Of a stretch of DNA of 64,000 bases, positions 1-8,811 are shown one piece after another (within the stretch, counting starts at the first letter, position 1; every line of letters starts with the position of its first letter). Below the pieces are notes generated by a model. That model made no database searches and was not told the origin of the DNA. It was given only the letters and a program-made list of their open reading frames with translations. The translations under genes were made by a program, and so were the position numbers. The stretch spans positions 362,835 through 426,834 of the forward strand of contig NZ_JABLSJ010000003.1 in the NCBI RefSeq assembly GCF_013618635.1, given 5' to 3'. The stretch comes from Thalassobacillus sp. CUG 92003 (GTDB taxonomy: Bacteria > Bacillota > Bacilli > Bacillales > Halobacillaceae).

Positions 1-260
1 GCTACAGAACGAATATCCAGATTGTAAATGACAAAGTTACCTCGTTCGAATAACTTCATCCCTAATCGATATTTTCCATTTTCACTTACTTTTTCAATGT
101 AACCATACTCATTAAGTGTTTTGAGCAAGGAATGAACCGTGCTTTTACTAAGGTGCATTCTATTACTTATTTCTGTTATTTTTAGTTCAGTTTCATATTC
201 ATTAAATAAATCTAATATTTTTAAAGCTCGCTCAACTGACTGGATTATCGCCATTTTCAT
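1..260 (-). CDS. IclR-family transcriptional regulator, N-terminal part (cut by window edge)
   Basis: The reverse strand encodes the first 80-odd residues of an IclR-type regulator. After the start comes IQSVERALKILDLF, the usual IclR opening helix, then a winged helix-turn-helix (ITEISNRMHLSKSTVHSLL, then KYRLGMKLFERG). The effector domain lies outside the window. Two in-frame ATG codons are possible, at 260 and 254; a GAGGG motif lies 4 and 10 bases upstream of them, so the choice is open. It lies directly downstream of, and on the same strand as, the TIM-barrel and aldehyde dehydrogenase genes, so it is probably their local regulator (inference). Confidence 0.85.
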   Translation of the reverse strand, partial: MKMAIIQSVERALKILDLFNEYETELKITEISNRMHLSKSTVHSLLKTLNEYGYIEKVSENGKYRLGMKLFERGNFVIYNLDIRSV

Positions 261-341
261 TCATCCCTCATTAAAATATGTTTGCAATTATCGTAACATA
301 TTCGATCCTAGTTTATTAAAAGTACCCGTCTAAGACTAGCA

Positions 342-1295
342 TCAACGAGGGGGTGAAATTAACCGTCCTTCTACAGGAATAGCTAAGTCTCCAGCACCAA
401 TTTCCGATGTTTTTAAATGAGGGGCGTATCTTTGAATCATTTCAAACCCTACCCTGGCTCGCCTTACGCGCTCTCTGGATAAATCAATCGATGTTTGTTC
501 AAGGTGAGTTCCTGACGGATAAATGTTAGGGGCATTACGTAAACCAAACTTGATATACACCGGAGAAGCTACCCTAATCATTTCAGGAATATCAAAATGG
601 CGAATGAACCCGCCTAATTCATCCGGGACCTCCACGTAAATATCTAAAGGAATGTCGACAGACTGACGGATGGCCGCGAGCTTCGCAAGAGACAGATCAG
701 TAGGCACGTTAAACGTCCCTGCCCCGTTATCTTCCATCATTTTAATGGATACTGGATTTGATTGGCCCATTTGTACAGAAATCTTCACATTCAAGTCTTC
801 CGGCAGCTCTCCCAATTTCTTGAATTCATTAACAAGCCAGAGTAAACCTTCATCAGCCACAAGAATACTTCTTAACCCAGCTTCACAGCCCCTTTTTATG
901 TCTTCGATTGAGTATACTAACTGGTCCATTCCTTCGACACGCTGCCCAGCAACCTTACCACCGCTGGACCAGGGCATCGCTGTAATATCCCAATTCCCTC
1001 GTGGTCCAACGAACAAGCTGGCTTCCAGACTTTCCTTTTTAGCCAACTGAATCATAGTGGTAAGCTCCTCATCCGTATAAAGCATGATCCCGCTTCCTTG
1101 GGAGATGCGATGAACCGGAACCTGATACGTACGGGAAGCCTCTACCACTGTTTCCAATGATTTGACTCCTTCAACACTAGGAATTTCTATTCTATATTGA
1201 GCTCCATCAGGAAAGGTCTTATGTGATGTTGGAAGATCGTTACAGTCCCCTCCAGGAAAGCCGAGTTTTTCAATCATATCCCTTGTTCTATCCAT
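342..1295 (-). CDS. TIM-barrel-like protein, possibly U32-peptidase-like, of unknown function
   Basis: A 317-residue soluble protein with no signal peptide or membrane segment. It alternates hydrophobic strands with helices (for example SLFVGPRGNWDITAMP, SILVADEGLLWLV, DIPLDIYVEVPDELGG), which suggests a beta/alpha barrel. Similar proteins are, to my recollection, labelled U32-peptidase-like, but the classical U32 signature with its cysteines is not visible, so protease activity should not be assumed. It follows the aldehyde dehydrogenase gene by about 115 bases on the same strand and precedes the IclR gene. A role in the same sugar-acid or amino-acid catabolic pathway is likely from context only. 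Confidence 0.55.
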   Translation of the reverse strand: MDRTRDMIEKLGFPGGDCNDLPTSHKTFPDGAQYRIEIPSVEGVKSLETVVEASRTYQVPVHRISQGSGIMLYTDEELTTMIQLAKKESLEASLFVGPRGNWDITAMPWSSGGKVAGQRVEGMDQLVYSIEDIKRGCEAGLRSILVADEGLLWLVNEFKKLGELPEDLNVKISVQMGQSNPVSIKMMEDNGAGTFNVPTDLSLAKLAAIRQSVDIPLDIYVEVPDELGGFIRHFDIPEMIRVASPVYIKFGLRNAPNIYPSGTHLEQTSIDLSRERVRRARVGFEMIQRYAPHLKTSEIGAGDLAIPVEGRLISPPR

Positions 1296-1411
1296 TCATA
1301 TACCTCTCCTTTCATTGTTCTGACGCCTGAATACTTACTTTTTAATAAATCCTCCAATCATGTATTAAAGGTGGTGAAAGGGACCTGTGCTAGAAAACCA
1401 GTTGTCATATA

Positions 1412-2872
1412 TCACCCCTTTACAAACACGGTTTTAGTCGTCGTAAAGAATTCCTTCGCAGCCTGACCCTGCTCTCTTGAGTAAGAGCTGGATGCTTTCA
1501 TTCCTCCGAATGGAGCTTGAAGCTCTACGCCGGCTGTTTCTGAATTGATTCGCACTAACCCGGCTTCGATATCATCAATGAAAGTGAGGATGTGATCAAT
1601 ATTTTTTGAGAAAATAGAAGCACTTAAACCAAAGTCCACATCGTTTGCTAGATCAATCGCTTCTTCTACTGTGTCGACTTTCATTAACGCAAGAACTGGA
1701 CCGAATATTTCCTCTTGAGCGATTTTCATAGACGTACTGACCTCATTAAAAATTGTCGGTTCTATATAATACCCCCCAGCGTCATCACTGACAGGGTGAC
1801 CGCCAAAGATCAACTCAGCCCCTTCTTCCTGCCCTATTTTTATATATTCTTTAACACTCTCAAATTGGCTCTTTGTCGCACATGGCCCCATAAACGCATC
1901 CGTGTTCAATCCGTCCCCTACACGGATATCTTCTACTTTTGCCAACAACTTCTGCTTAAATTTTTCATAGATGCCTGATTGAACGATAACTCGACTGCTG
2001 CAGGTGCATTTCTGTCCCGTTGACTTTAGTCCTCCGCTGATTGCCGCATCGACAGCCAGATCAACATTGCTATCATCCGCCACAATCAAAGGATTTTTAC
2101 CGCCCATTTCTAGTTGATACTTACCTCCGCGGGCAGCGACTGTCTTCCCAATGAGCTGACCCGTGGAATTTGATCCTGTAAAGGTAACAGCCGTGACATC
2201 TTCATGCTCAGCTAGCCCTTGACCAATGACAGACCCTTTTCCTGTAACAAGATTCATAACTCCTTCAGGAACCCCAGCTTCATCAAAGCATTCAATCACT
2301 TTGGCAGCGGTTACAGCCGCTTCTGAAGCTGGCTTCAAAACGACCGCATTGCCATAAATCAGAGCAGGTACGGACTTCCATAGCGGGATCGCGACCGGAA
2401 AATTCCACGGTGTAATGACACCCACGACACCCAAAGGTACACGTTTGCTAAACATAAGAGCGGAACTATCGGTTGACGGGATGACGTCCCCTTCCGGCCT
2501 CATTCCTTCTCCTGCGTAGTACCTTAAAATTGCGACTCCACGAGCAGTTTCACCTTTCGCTTCAGGGAAGGTTTTCCCCATTTCTTTCGTCATTGATAAT
2601 GCAACTTCTTCTATATGCTGCTCTAGAATGTCCGCTGCTTTGAACAAATAATTCCCTCGCTCGGCACCAGTCATTTTGCTCCATTTTTTCTGCCCGGCTT
2701 TGGCAGCCTCGACCGCTTCATCTAAATCATTCTTGGTTGAAGCTTGTACTTTCCCTACAATTTCATCCGGTTTAGCAGGATTATTACTTTCTGTGACTTC
2801 ATTTGAGGATGATCCCCTCCATTGCCCATTCACATAGTTCATGTACGTATAATTGTCCAACGTCGCTTTCAT
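1412..2872 (-). CDS. gucD: NAD(P)-dependent aldehyde dehydrogenase, alpha-ketoglutaric semialdehyde dehydrogenase type (GucD/YcbD-like)
   Basis: A full-length 486-residue aldehyde dehydrogenase. Visible family signatures are [16 protein letters not shown] (nucleotide-binding region), [20 protein letters not shown] with the general-base glutamate, GQKCTCSSR with the nucleophilic cysteine, and [13 protein letters not shown] near the C-terminus. Overall it resembles the Bacillus GucD/YcbD group, which oxidises 2,5-dioxopentanoate to 2-oxoglutarate in the final step of glucarate or galactarate breakdown; that substrate is inferred from resemblance. It is first in a leftward unit with the TIM-barrel protein and IclR regulator. 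The promoter region holds palindromes that may be regulator sites. Confidence 0.85.
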   Translation of the reverse strand: MKATLDNYTYMNYVNGQWRGSSSNEVTESNNPAKPDEIVGKVQASTKNDLDEAVEAAKAGQKKWSKMTGAERGNYLFKAADILEQHIEEVALSMTKEMGKTFPEAKGETARGVAILRYYAGEGMRPEGDVIPSTDSSALMFSKRVPLGVVGVITPWNFPVAIPLWKSVPALIYGNAVVLKPASEAAVTAAKVIECFDEAGVPEGVMNLVTGKGSVIGQGLAEHEDVTAVTFTGSNSTGQLIGKTVAARGGKYQLEMGGKNPLIVADDSNVDLAVDAAISGGLKSTGQKCTCSSRVIVQSGIYEKFKQKLLAKVEDIRVGDGLNTDAFMGPCATKSQFESVKEYIKIGQEEGAELIFGGHPVSDDAGGYYIEPTIFNEVSTSMKIAQEEIFGPVLALMKVDTVEEAIDLANDVDFGLSASIFSKNIDHILTFIDDIEAGLVRINSETAGVELQAPFGGMKASSSYSREQGQAAKEFFTTTKTVFVKG

Positions 2873-3434
2873 TAAAACTACCTCCTGTTCATTAGGTCTT
2901 CTCCGACGAGCAACCGTTTCGATACTAGAGAGGAAATCTTTGCATGGAAAAAAAGGGAATTCTTGTCTTTAGCCGCAGATGATTTAAATGAGTTAACACC
3001 CCCAAACAGATCTTAATGATTTTTTGTTCTATAATATCGAACTCTGTTCTGATATATAGACAAAAAATATCTACTTTACGTAAAGTAAAAGCAGAAAATG
3101 CCCCAAACGAGTGAAAAACTAAACTTAACATCACCACCTATAGATCTTACGGCTAAGACATGTTCAATATATATCCGCAATACTAGTCAGTCAAGTGCGA
3201 TTATTCTGAAAATACTATTATTTTCGCTAAAAAATCTGTCATCACGGGGGAGAACGTTACCATAAACTTTTTTAATTTGTTGTATTTTCTTGTTTTTAGT
3301 GTAATTTATTCTGGTCGGTAAAAGCTGCTCCAAGGTTTTCCACTTCTCTCGAAATTTTTTGACTAAATTTTTCGACAACCAACACTTTTTTCATGCTATA
3401 CTACGGGATAAAGTTGTTAGCAGTTTAATCAGTT
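2873..3434. promoter_or_regulatory. Intergenic region between divergent gucD and rpoN with operator-like palindromes
   Basis: About 560 bases without a convincing gene. It contains the perfect palindrome TACTTTACGTAAAGTA at 3072-3087. It also contains an overlapping pair of inverted repeats, GTTC-N9-GAAC at 3026-3042 and GAACTCTGTTC at 3039-3049. These lie upstream of the leftward aldehyde dehydrogenase gene and are plausible binding sites for the nearby IclR regulator. I cannot assign a clear -35/-10 pair. Confidence 0.35.
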
Positions 3435-3450
3435 TGTAAAGCGCTTTCAA
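3435..3450 (+). promoter_or_regulatory. Catabolite-responsive element (CcpA cre site) in the rpoN leader
   Basis: The sequence TGTAAAGCGCTTTCAA is close to the cre palindrome TGAAAGCGCTTTCA (12 of 14 positions when aligned at 3436-3449). It lies about 30 bases upstream of the rpoN start, so it is probably in the transcribed leader. In Bacillus subtilis, sigL is known to be repressed by CcpA through a roadblock at a cre site, and the position here agrees with that. Confidence 0.6.
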
Positions 3451-3477
3451 TATTTTTTTAAAAACGGAGGTAGTAAG

Positions 3478-4746
3478 ATGAAACTTAACATGGAAACCAA
3501 GCAAACACAACACGTAACCATGACGCCGTTTCTTCAACAAGCTATTCATCTACTCCAGTTGTCTTCCTCCGAACTGAAAGCATACATAGAGAAGGAAGCG
3601 CTTGAAAACCCGTGGATCGATCTCAAAGAACCTTCTTTCACTAGTACAGATAACCCGAATGACACCCCTCTTTATCAAAAAGACCAGCAGCCAGACCTTT
3701 ATGAGTATTTACTGGAGCAGACAGCATTCCTGTCTATACATAAAAACGAAAAAAAGATGATACCACGATTCATTCTTCATTTAAACGAACATGGCTATAT
3801 GAATGATACGCTTGAGCAACTTGCTGAGGAGTACGACATTTCTCTTGCCCTTGCTGAACGCTGCCTCACCCATTTACAACAACTCGACCCGCCTGGAATT
3901 GGCGCCAGCTCTTTAAAAGAATCTCTACTGCTTCAGGCAAAGCGAGTTTTCCCCGGGGATCAGAAACTGACTCGTCTCATCACCGATTACCTCCAGGAAG
4001 CGGCAGCTCATAAAAAGGATGATCTTTGCAAGGTCCTGAGGCTTACCCCTACTGAATTAAACAACCTTCTGGGACGCCTTCAGTCCCTTCACCCTAAACC
4101 TGGACTTCTGATCGGAACCTCACGTGCCGATATTCTAGTTCCTGATATCTTTATCAATGCTCAGGAAGGCACATATTCCATTTCCCTTAACAACCAAATC
4201 GTTCCTAAACTTGACATGAACCAGGAATACAAACACATGATGAAAGAACATAAAGAAACTGCTTCTTTCCTTGAAGAGAAATATAATGCATTTTTATGGC
4301 TCAAAAGAGGCATTGAACAGCGGCAGCATACCATTTTAGCGATCACCGAAGAAGTTGTACGGCAGCAGCCAACTCTGGTATCACTGGGAACGCAGTCGCT
4401 TTCTCCTCTTACGCGAAAAGAAGTGGCAGATAGCCTTGAGATTCACGAGTCTACAGTCAGCCGCGCAGTTCGAAATAAAATCGTTGAAACGCCTGCTGGT
4501 ACTTATGACATGGAAGCGTTGTTCCCCTCTCGCACGAGAAACGGCTCCTCTTCTGCTATGATTAAAAACCGCATCCGCAACCTCGTCATGAATGAAGACC
4601 CGAGACGTCCGCTCTCTGATCAAAAACTGGTTCATTTATTAGCGGAGGAAGGCTGCCATGCCTCAAGACGAACGATAGCAAAATATCGTGATTCCATGCA
4701 TATTCTTTCTTCCAGCAAACGGAAAAAAGTGCAGATTCTAAATTGA
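3478..4746 (+). CDS. rpoN: RNA polymerase sigma-54 factor RpoN (SigL)
   Basis: A 422-residue sigma-54 factor. Residues 1-50 form the Gln/Leu-rich activator-interacting region (MTPFLQQAIHLLQLSSSEL, ALENPWI). The middle is the core-binding domain (LDPPGIGASSLKESLLLQ). A helix-turn-helix follows near residue 320 (RKEVADSLEIHESTVSRAV). The C-terminal RpoN box appears as ASRRTIAKYRDSM. The ATG is preceded by a good AACGGAGG ribosome binding site. Sigma-54 directs -24/-12 promoters that need an AAA+ enhancer-binding protein; none is encoded in this window. It is convergent with the alpha-glucoside operon, with a shared terminator hairpin between them. A decayed second copy of part of this gene lies at 19668-19960. 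Confidence 0.95.
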   Translation: MKLNMETKQTQHVTMTPFLQQAIHLLQLSSSELKAYIEKEALENPWIDLKEPSFTSTDNPNDTPLYQKDQQPDLYEYLLEQTAFLSIHKNEKKMIPRFILHLNEHGYMNDTLEQLAEEYDISLALAERCLTHLQQLDPPGIGASSLKESLLLQAKRVFPGDQKLTRLITDYLQEAAAHKKDDLCKVLRLTPTELNNLLGRLQSLHPKPGLLIGTSRADILVPDIFINAQEGTYSISLNNQIVPKLDMNQEYKHMMKEHKETASFLEEKYNAFLWLKRGIEQRQHTILAITEEVVRQQPTLVSLGTQSLSPLTRKEVADSLEIHESTVSRAVRNKIVETPAGTYDMEALFPSRTRNGSSSAMIKNRIRNLVMNEDPRRPLSDQKLVHLLAEEGCHASRRTIAKYRDSMHILSSSKRKKVQILN

Positions 4747-4772
4747 GGGATCATTATGCTCAATGTACCAAC

Positions 4773-4820
4773 ATAAAAACTGTGCAAGTAGAAACCACAC
4801 GCAGTTCTACTTGCACAGTT
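4773..4820 (-). terminator. Rho-independent terminator between malL and rpoN
   Basis: A perfect 16-bp inverted repeat (4779-4794 with 4805-4820, 10-base loop). On the reverse strand the stem is followed by TTTTTATG, so it ends the leftward alpha-glucoside operon. On the forward strand the tail is weaker (AATTT), but it may also stop rpoN transcripts. Confidence 0.8.
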
Positions 4821-4846
4821 AATTTGGGTTGAAAATGTATGACTAT

Positions 4847-6514
4847 CTACGTGATATGATAAACACTTCCCTCATAAGGTCGCAACGCCATTCTATTCCC
4901 CTGATTTTCATTCGAGATCAAGCGATCAGCATCTTTAATACGAGTCGCTATATCCGCATCTATTTCCTGCGCTTCACTCGAAAAATTACACAAAACCACA
5001 AGCGATTCTTCTTCACCTATTCTTTCATATGCAAACACGTTTGGGTGCTCCCTCATTAACAATTCGAAAGCGCCCTCTGAGATAATATCCCGTTCTTTTC
5101 TGAGTTTGATCAACTTTTGATAGTAATAAAAAATGGACTGCTTGTCACGAAGCACGGCTTCAGCATTAATTGTTTGATAGTTTTCATTCACAGGCAGCCA
5201 GGGGGTGCCTTCAGTAAAACCAGCATGCTCAGACGTATCCCATTGCATTGGGGTTCTTGCATTATCGCGTCCTTTTGCATAGATGGCTTCCATAATGTGT
5301 TCATGCGGCCATCCCAACTCTGATTTTTCCTTATACATATTCAGGGTTTCAATATCCTTATAATCTTCCACTCTATCAAAATGCACATTCGTCATGCCGA
5401 GCTCTTCTCCCTGATATATGTACGGGGTGCCCTGCATCATATGGAGGCAGGTTGCAAGCATTTTCGCAGACTTCTCCCGGTACTTTCTGTCATCACCGAA
5501 CCGTGAAACGATGCGAGGCTGGTCATGGTTATTCCAGTACAAGCTGTTCCATCCCACACCGTGCAGGGAGGTTTGCCACTTCTCGAAATTCTCTTTCAAA
5601 TCACGCAGATCGAGAGGCTTGAGATTCCACTTGCCTCCCTCCTGTTCATCAAGTGACATGTGTTCAAATGTGAAAATCATATCGAGCTCTTCATTTGCCT
5701 GGTCGGTATAAACTTTCGCATCTTCAGGAGCCGCTCCCGGCATCTCGCCGACGGTCATCACGTCCCTGCCTTGAAGAACTTTCTCGTGCATTTCCCGCAA
5801 AAACTCATGGATGCGTGGACCATTAACGAAATAGGGGCCAGGGTCACCGTACTTATCCCCGCTTTTCACTTCCCCATCTGGAAATGACTGATCTTTCGAG
5901 ATAAAATTGATGACGTCCATACGGAATCCGTCGATGCCTTTATCCATCCAAAAGTTCATCATCGCATAAATGTCTTCTCTCATGTCGGGATTTTCCCAGT
6001 TAAGGTCAGGCTGCTTTTCAGCGAACAAATGAAGGTAATACTGCGCTGTCTTTTCATCATACTTCCATGCAGAACCGCTGAAAATCGACCCCCAATTTGT
6101 CGGAGGCGTTCCGTCTGGGTTCCCGTCTTTCCAGATATAATAGTCGCGGTACGGGTTATCCTTTCTTTTTTTCGATTCCACGAACCATGTGTGTTCATCG
6201 GACGTATGGTTCACGACGAGGTCCATGACGACCTTTATATCGCGGCTGTTCGCTTCTTCCAACAGCTTATCCATATCCTCCATCGAGCCGAAGAGGGCAT
6301 CGATCATCCTGTAATGCCGTATATCATAGCCATTATCTTCTTGTGGGGAATCGTACACGGGAGATAGCCAGATAACGTCAATTCCGAGTGTTTTCAAGTA
6401 ATCAAGCTTTGCAATGATGCCCGGGATATCACCTACTCCATTCCCGGTCGTATCATTGAAGCTTTTGGGGTAAATTTGATATACCGTGCTTTTCTTCCAC
6501 CAATCCGTGGTCAT
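4847..6514 (-). CDS. malL: GH13 alpha-glucosidase (oligo-1,6-glucosidase / MalL type)
   Basis: A GH13 enzyme of about 555 residues, the usual length for Bacillus oligo-1,6-glucosidases. It opens with WWKKSTVYQIYPKSF. The family motifs are DLVVNHTSDEH (region I), DGFRMDVINF with the nucleophilic aspartate (region II), VGEMPG with the acid/base glutamate (region III) and NNHDQPR (region IV). It has no signal peptide, so it hydrolyses imported alpha-glucosides in the cytoplasm. I chose the ATG at 6514 over the one at 6523 because an AAAGGATGG ribosome binding site sits at the right distance. It is the last gene of the seven-gene operon, 13 bases after the GH31 gene. The exact linkage preference (alpha-1,6 or broader) cannot be read from the sequence. 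Confidence 0.9.
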   Translation of the reverse strand: MTTDWWKKSTVYQIYPKSFNDTTGNGVGDIPGIIAKLDYLKTLGIDVIWLSPVYDSPQEDNGYDIRHYRMIDALFGSMEDMDKLLEEANSRDIKVVMDLVVNHTSDEHTWFVESKKRKDNPYRDYYIWKDGNPDGTPPTNWGSIFSGSAWKYDEKTAQYYLHLFAEKQPDLNWENPDMREDIYAMMNFWMDKGIDGFRMDVINFISKDQSFPDGEVKSGDKYGDPGPYFVNGPRIHEFLREMHEKVLQGRDVMTVGEMPGAAPEDAKVYTDQANEELDMIFTFEHMSLDEQEGGKWNLKPLDLRDLKENFEKWQTSLHGVGWNSLYWNNHDQPRIVSRFGDDRKYREKSAKMLATCLHMMQGTPYIYQGEELGMTNVHFDRVEDYKDIETLNMYKEKSELGWPHEHIMEAIYAKGRDNARTPMQWDTSEHAGFTEGTPWLPVNENYQTINAEAVLRDKQSIFYYYQKLIKLRKERDIISEGAFELLMREHPNVFAYERIGEEESLVVLCNFSSEAQEIDADIATRIKDADRLISNENQGNRMALRPYEGSVYHIT

Positions 6515-6527
6515 ACGAACCATCCTT

Positions 6528-8792
6528 TTATTTTCCGATTATTTTTACGTCTGATTCTACCAAATTCGATTCAAAGTTTCCTTGTTTCGATATGGTCACG
6601 TCTCCGTCTGGTGATACAACAATATCCGTTAAAGCATATTCTCCTGCTCGATAGTTATAAGAAATATGATCATCTTCGTATAATCGACCGCTCATCTGCC
6701 GCTCATTATCATAGAAGGCGATAAGACGGACGTGCTGATTCTCTTTGGTATTTCTCACGTCACTGCCCAGCGGAAGAACAGTTCCTGCTCTGACAAAGAC
6801 CGGAATGGTGTCCAACGCTGCATGCACAAGCTGATAATGGCCACCCTCGATCGTCTCGCCACTCCACCAGTCATACCAGGTGCCTTCAGGGAAATACACG
6901 GCACGATGGGTTTGGCCAGGCCGCAACAAGGGCGCTACCATGATGTCTTTTCCTAAGAGAAACTGATCGCTGATATCCATCGTCTTCCTATCATCCGGAT
7001 ACTCCATCACTAATGATCGTACCACAGGCACCCCACTCTGCTCCGTTTCATGAAACAGGGTGTAAACGTAAGGGAGAAAGGTATATCTGAGCTGAATATA
7101 CTTTTTCACGATACGCAGGGTTTGTTCGTCAAAGACCCAGGGCTCCTGGTAAATGGAATCCTGAACGCTATGATTGCGAAAATACGGGAGAAAAGCTCCA
7201 ACCTGCGTCCAGCGAACCAATAACTCAGACGAGCAGTCCGATGCAAACCCTCCGACATCAGCGCCGCTGAAAGCCACGCCGGACATGCCGAGATTCATTA
7301 TCATCGGAAGCGACATTTCGAGATGTTCCCAATGACTGCGGTTATCACCAGTCCAAACAGCCGAATAGCGCTGCACGCCCGCGTAACCTGCGCGTGTCAG
7401 GGAGAAAGGCCGAGTGTTGGGCAGACATGCTTGCAACCCTTCATATGTCGCTTTACTCATATACAACCCGTAAAGGTTGTGGCCTTCCCGGTGACTGATG
7501 AGATTCCCGTCCTGATTATGCATCACCTCAAGATCCATCGTTTTAGTCTCATTGAAAACAGAGGGCTCGTTCATGTCATTCCAAATGCCCCGGACACCTT
7601 TTTCCGTATAAAATGTATGAAGGTGCCCCCACCATTTTTGCGTTTTCGACTGAAAAAAGTCAGGAAAGGCACTGAGACCCGGCCACACCTCACCGTAATA
7701 AATGCTTCCATCGATATACGTACTGAACAGACCTTGTTCCACGCCATCGCGATATACCGGGTATTCCACATCCTTTTTTACGCCAGGATCCACGATTGGA
7801 ACGACATCAATACCCTGTTGGTTTAAATCCTTAATCAGTCCGCTTGCATGAGGAAAACGGTCTTTGTCGAACGTGAACACTTTATAGTCATCCATATAGT
7901 GAATATCCAAAAACAGACAGTCCAATGGGATATCGTATGTGTCAAAAGCCTCGGCTACTGCCCTCACTTCCTCTTCGGAACGATAGCTGTAGCGGGATTG
8001 ATGATAGCCTAAGGACCATCGCGGAGGCAGTGGCGTTGTACCTGTGATGGCTGTATAAGCGCGCACTGTATCTTTGATATCTTCTGCCAGAATGATATAC
8101 GTGTTTAGCTTGCCTCCCTCTGCCGCAATTTTCATCCGATTCCTGAAGGTTTGCATATCGAATTCCGTTCGATGGGAATTATCCAGAAAAACGCCCGTCG
8201 TCGTTTTCCCCGGTTCATGGATGATTGCAAAAGGAATGGATTGATACAGTTCGACTGTATCCTTGTTATGAGGCGCAAACACATCCGTGTTCCAGTTCGT
8301 TATGTTTTCTCCGTTCTTATTGATAAAACCACTCTTCTCCCCCAGTCCATAAACCGGCGCATCGAATTCCTTTTCAAATGTACAAAGCACGCGCTTATGT
8401 TTATCGAACGCTATCGCAGGTTCCGAGGTCTTAAACATGGTTTCGCCATGCCTTTCAGCTGTTAAGGAGAAAGGATCCTTTCCGATCGTCACTTTCATTC
8501 CTTTATAACGCAAGCAGATATGTGTTGCCGTTTCGGAAAACTCAGTACCTGGAGCAGGTTCGTCGTTTTCCACTGCCAGCGTTCTGTTTCTGGAGACCTT
8601 CTCGAAAGGATGCACACTGAAGCGGAGCGTTTTTTCGTCAAGGAGGTAAACGAGGAAAGTCCCTTCTGTCAGCGTCCCTTCAATCACGTCTCCATCCCAT
8701 TTGACCGACTCTACAGCACCGGCTTCGTGTAGAGTTTCGTCAGTTTCTTCTATATTCGATGGCAATATGGCATAACTCGTATGTTCAAGCAA
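6528..8792 (-). CDS. GH31 alpha-glucosidase
   Basis: A 754-residue family GH31 enzyme. The catalytic nucleophile motif is seen in GIWNDMNEPSVF, the acid/base region in WTGDNRSHWEHL, and upstream substrate-pocket motifs in LDIHYMDDYKVFTFD. N-terminal beta-sandwich and C-terminal beta domains surround the barrel, as is normal for the family. There is no signal peptide, so it should act in the cytoplasm on imported oligosaccharides. The start is a TTG at 8792 preceded by GGGAGG at 9 bases; no better in-frame ATG exists nearby. It lies 19 bases after the large GH31 gene and 13 bases before malL, so translation is probably coupled in one operon. Confidence 0.9.
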   Translation of the reverse strand: MLEHTSYAILPSNIEETDETLHEAGAVESVKWDGDVIEGTLTEGTFLVYLLDEKTLRFSVHPFEKVSRNRTLAVENDEPAPGTEFSETATHICLRYKGMKVTIGKDPFSLTAERHGETMFKTSEPAIAFDKHKRVLCTFEKEFDAPVYGLGEKSGFINKNGENITNWNTDVFAPHNKDTVELYQSIPFAIIHEPGKTTTGVFLDNSHRTEFDMQTFRNRMKIAAEGGKLNTYIILAEDIKDTVRAYTAITGTTPLPPRWSLGYHQSRYSYRSEEEVRAVAEAFDTYDIPLDCLFLDIHYMDDYKVFTFDKDRFPHASGLIKDLNQQGIDVVPIVDPGVKKDVEYPVYRDGVEQGLFSTYIDGSIYYGEVWPGLSAFPDFFQSKTQKWWGHLHTFYTEKGVRGIWNDMNEPSVFNETKTMDLEVMHNQDGNLISHREGHNLYGLYMSKATYEGLQACLPNTRPFSLTRAGYAGVQRYSAVWTGDNRSHWEHLEMSLPMIMNLGMSGVAFSGADVGGFASDCSSELLVRWTQVGAFLPYFRNHSVQDSIYQEPWVFDEQTLRIVKKYIQLRYTFLPYVYTLFHETEQSGVPVVRSLVMEYPDDRKTMDISDQFLLGKDIMVAPLLRPGQTHRAVYFPEGTWYDWWSGETIEGGHYQLVHAALDTIPVFVRAGTVLPLGSDVRNTKENQHVRLIAFYDNERQMSGRLYEDDHISYNYRAGEYALTDIVVSPDGDVTISKQGNFESNLVESDVKIIGK

Positions 8793-8811
8793 TGGTTCGT
8801 CCCTCCCTGTC

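Noticed and set aside
3187..3378. 63-residue reverse frame upstream of rpoN
   Set aside because: No ribosome binding site and it covers the rpoN promoter region; its basic, lysine-rich composition looks like chance translation of AT-rich DNA.
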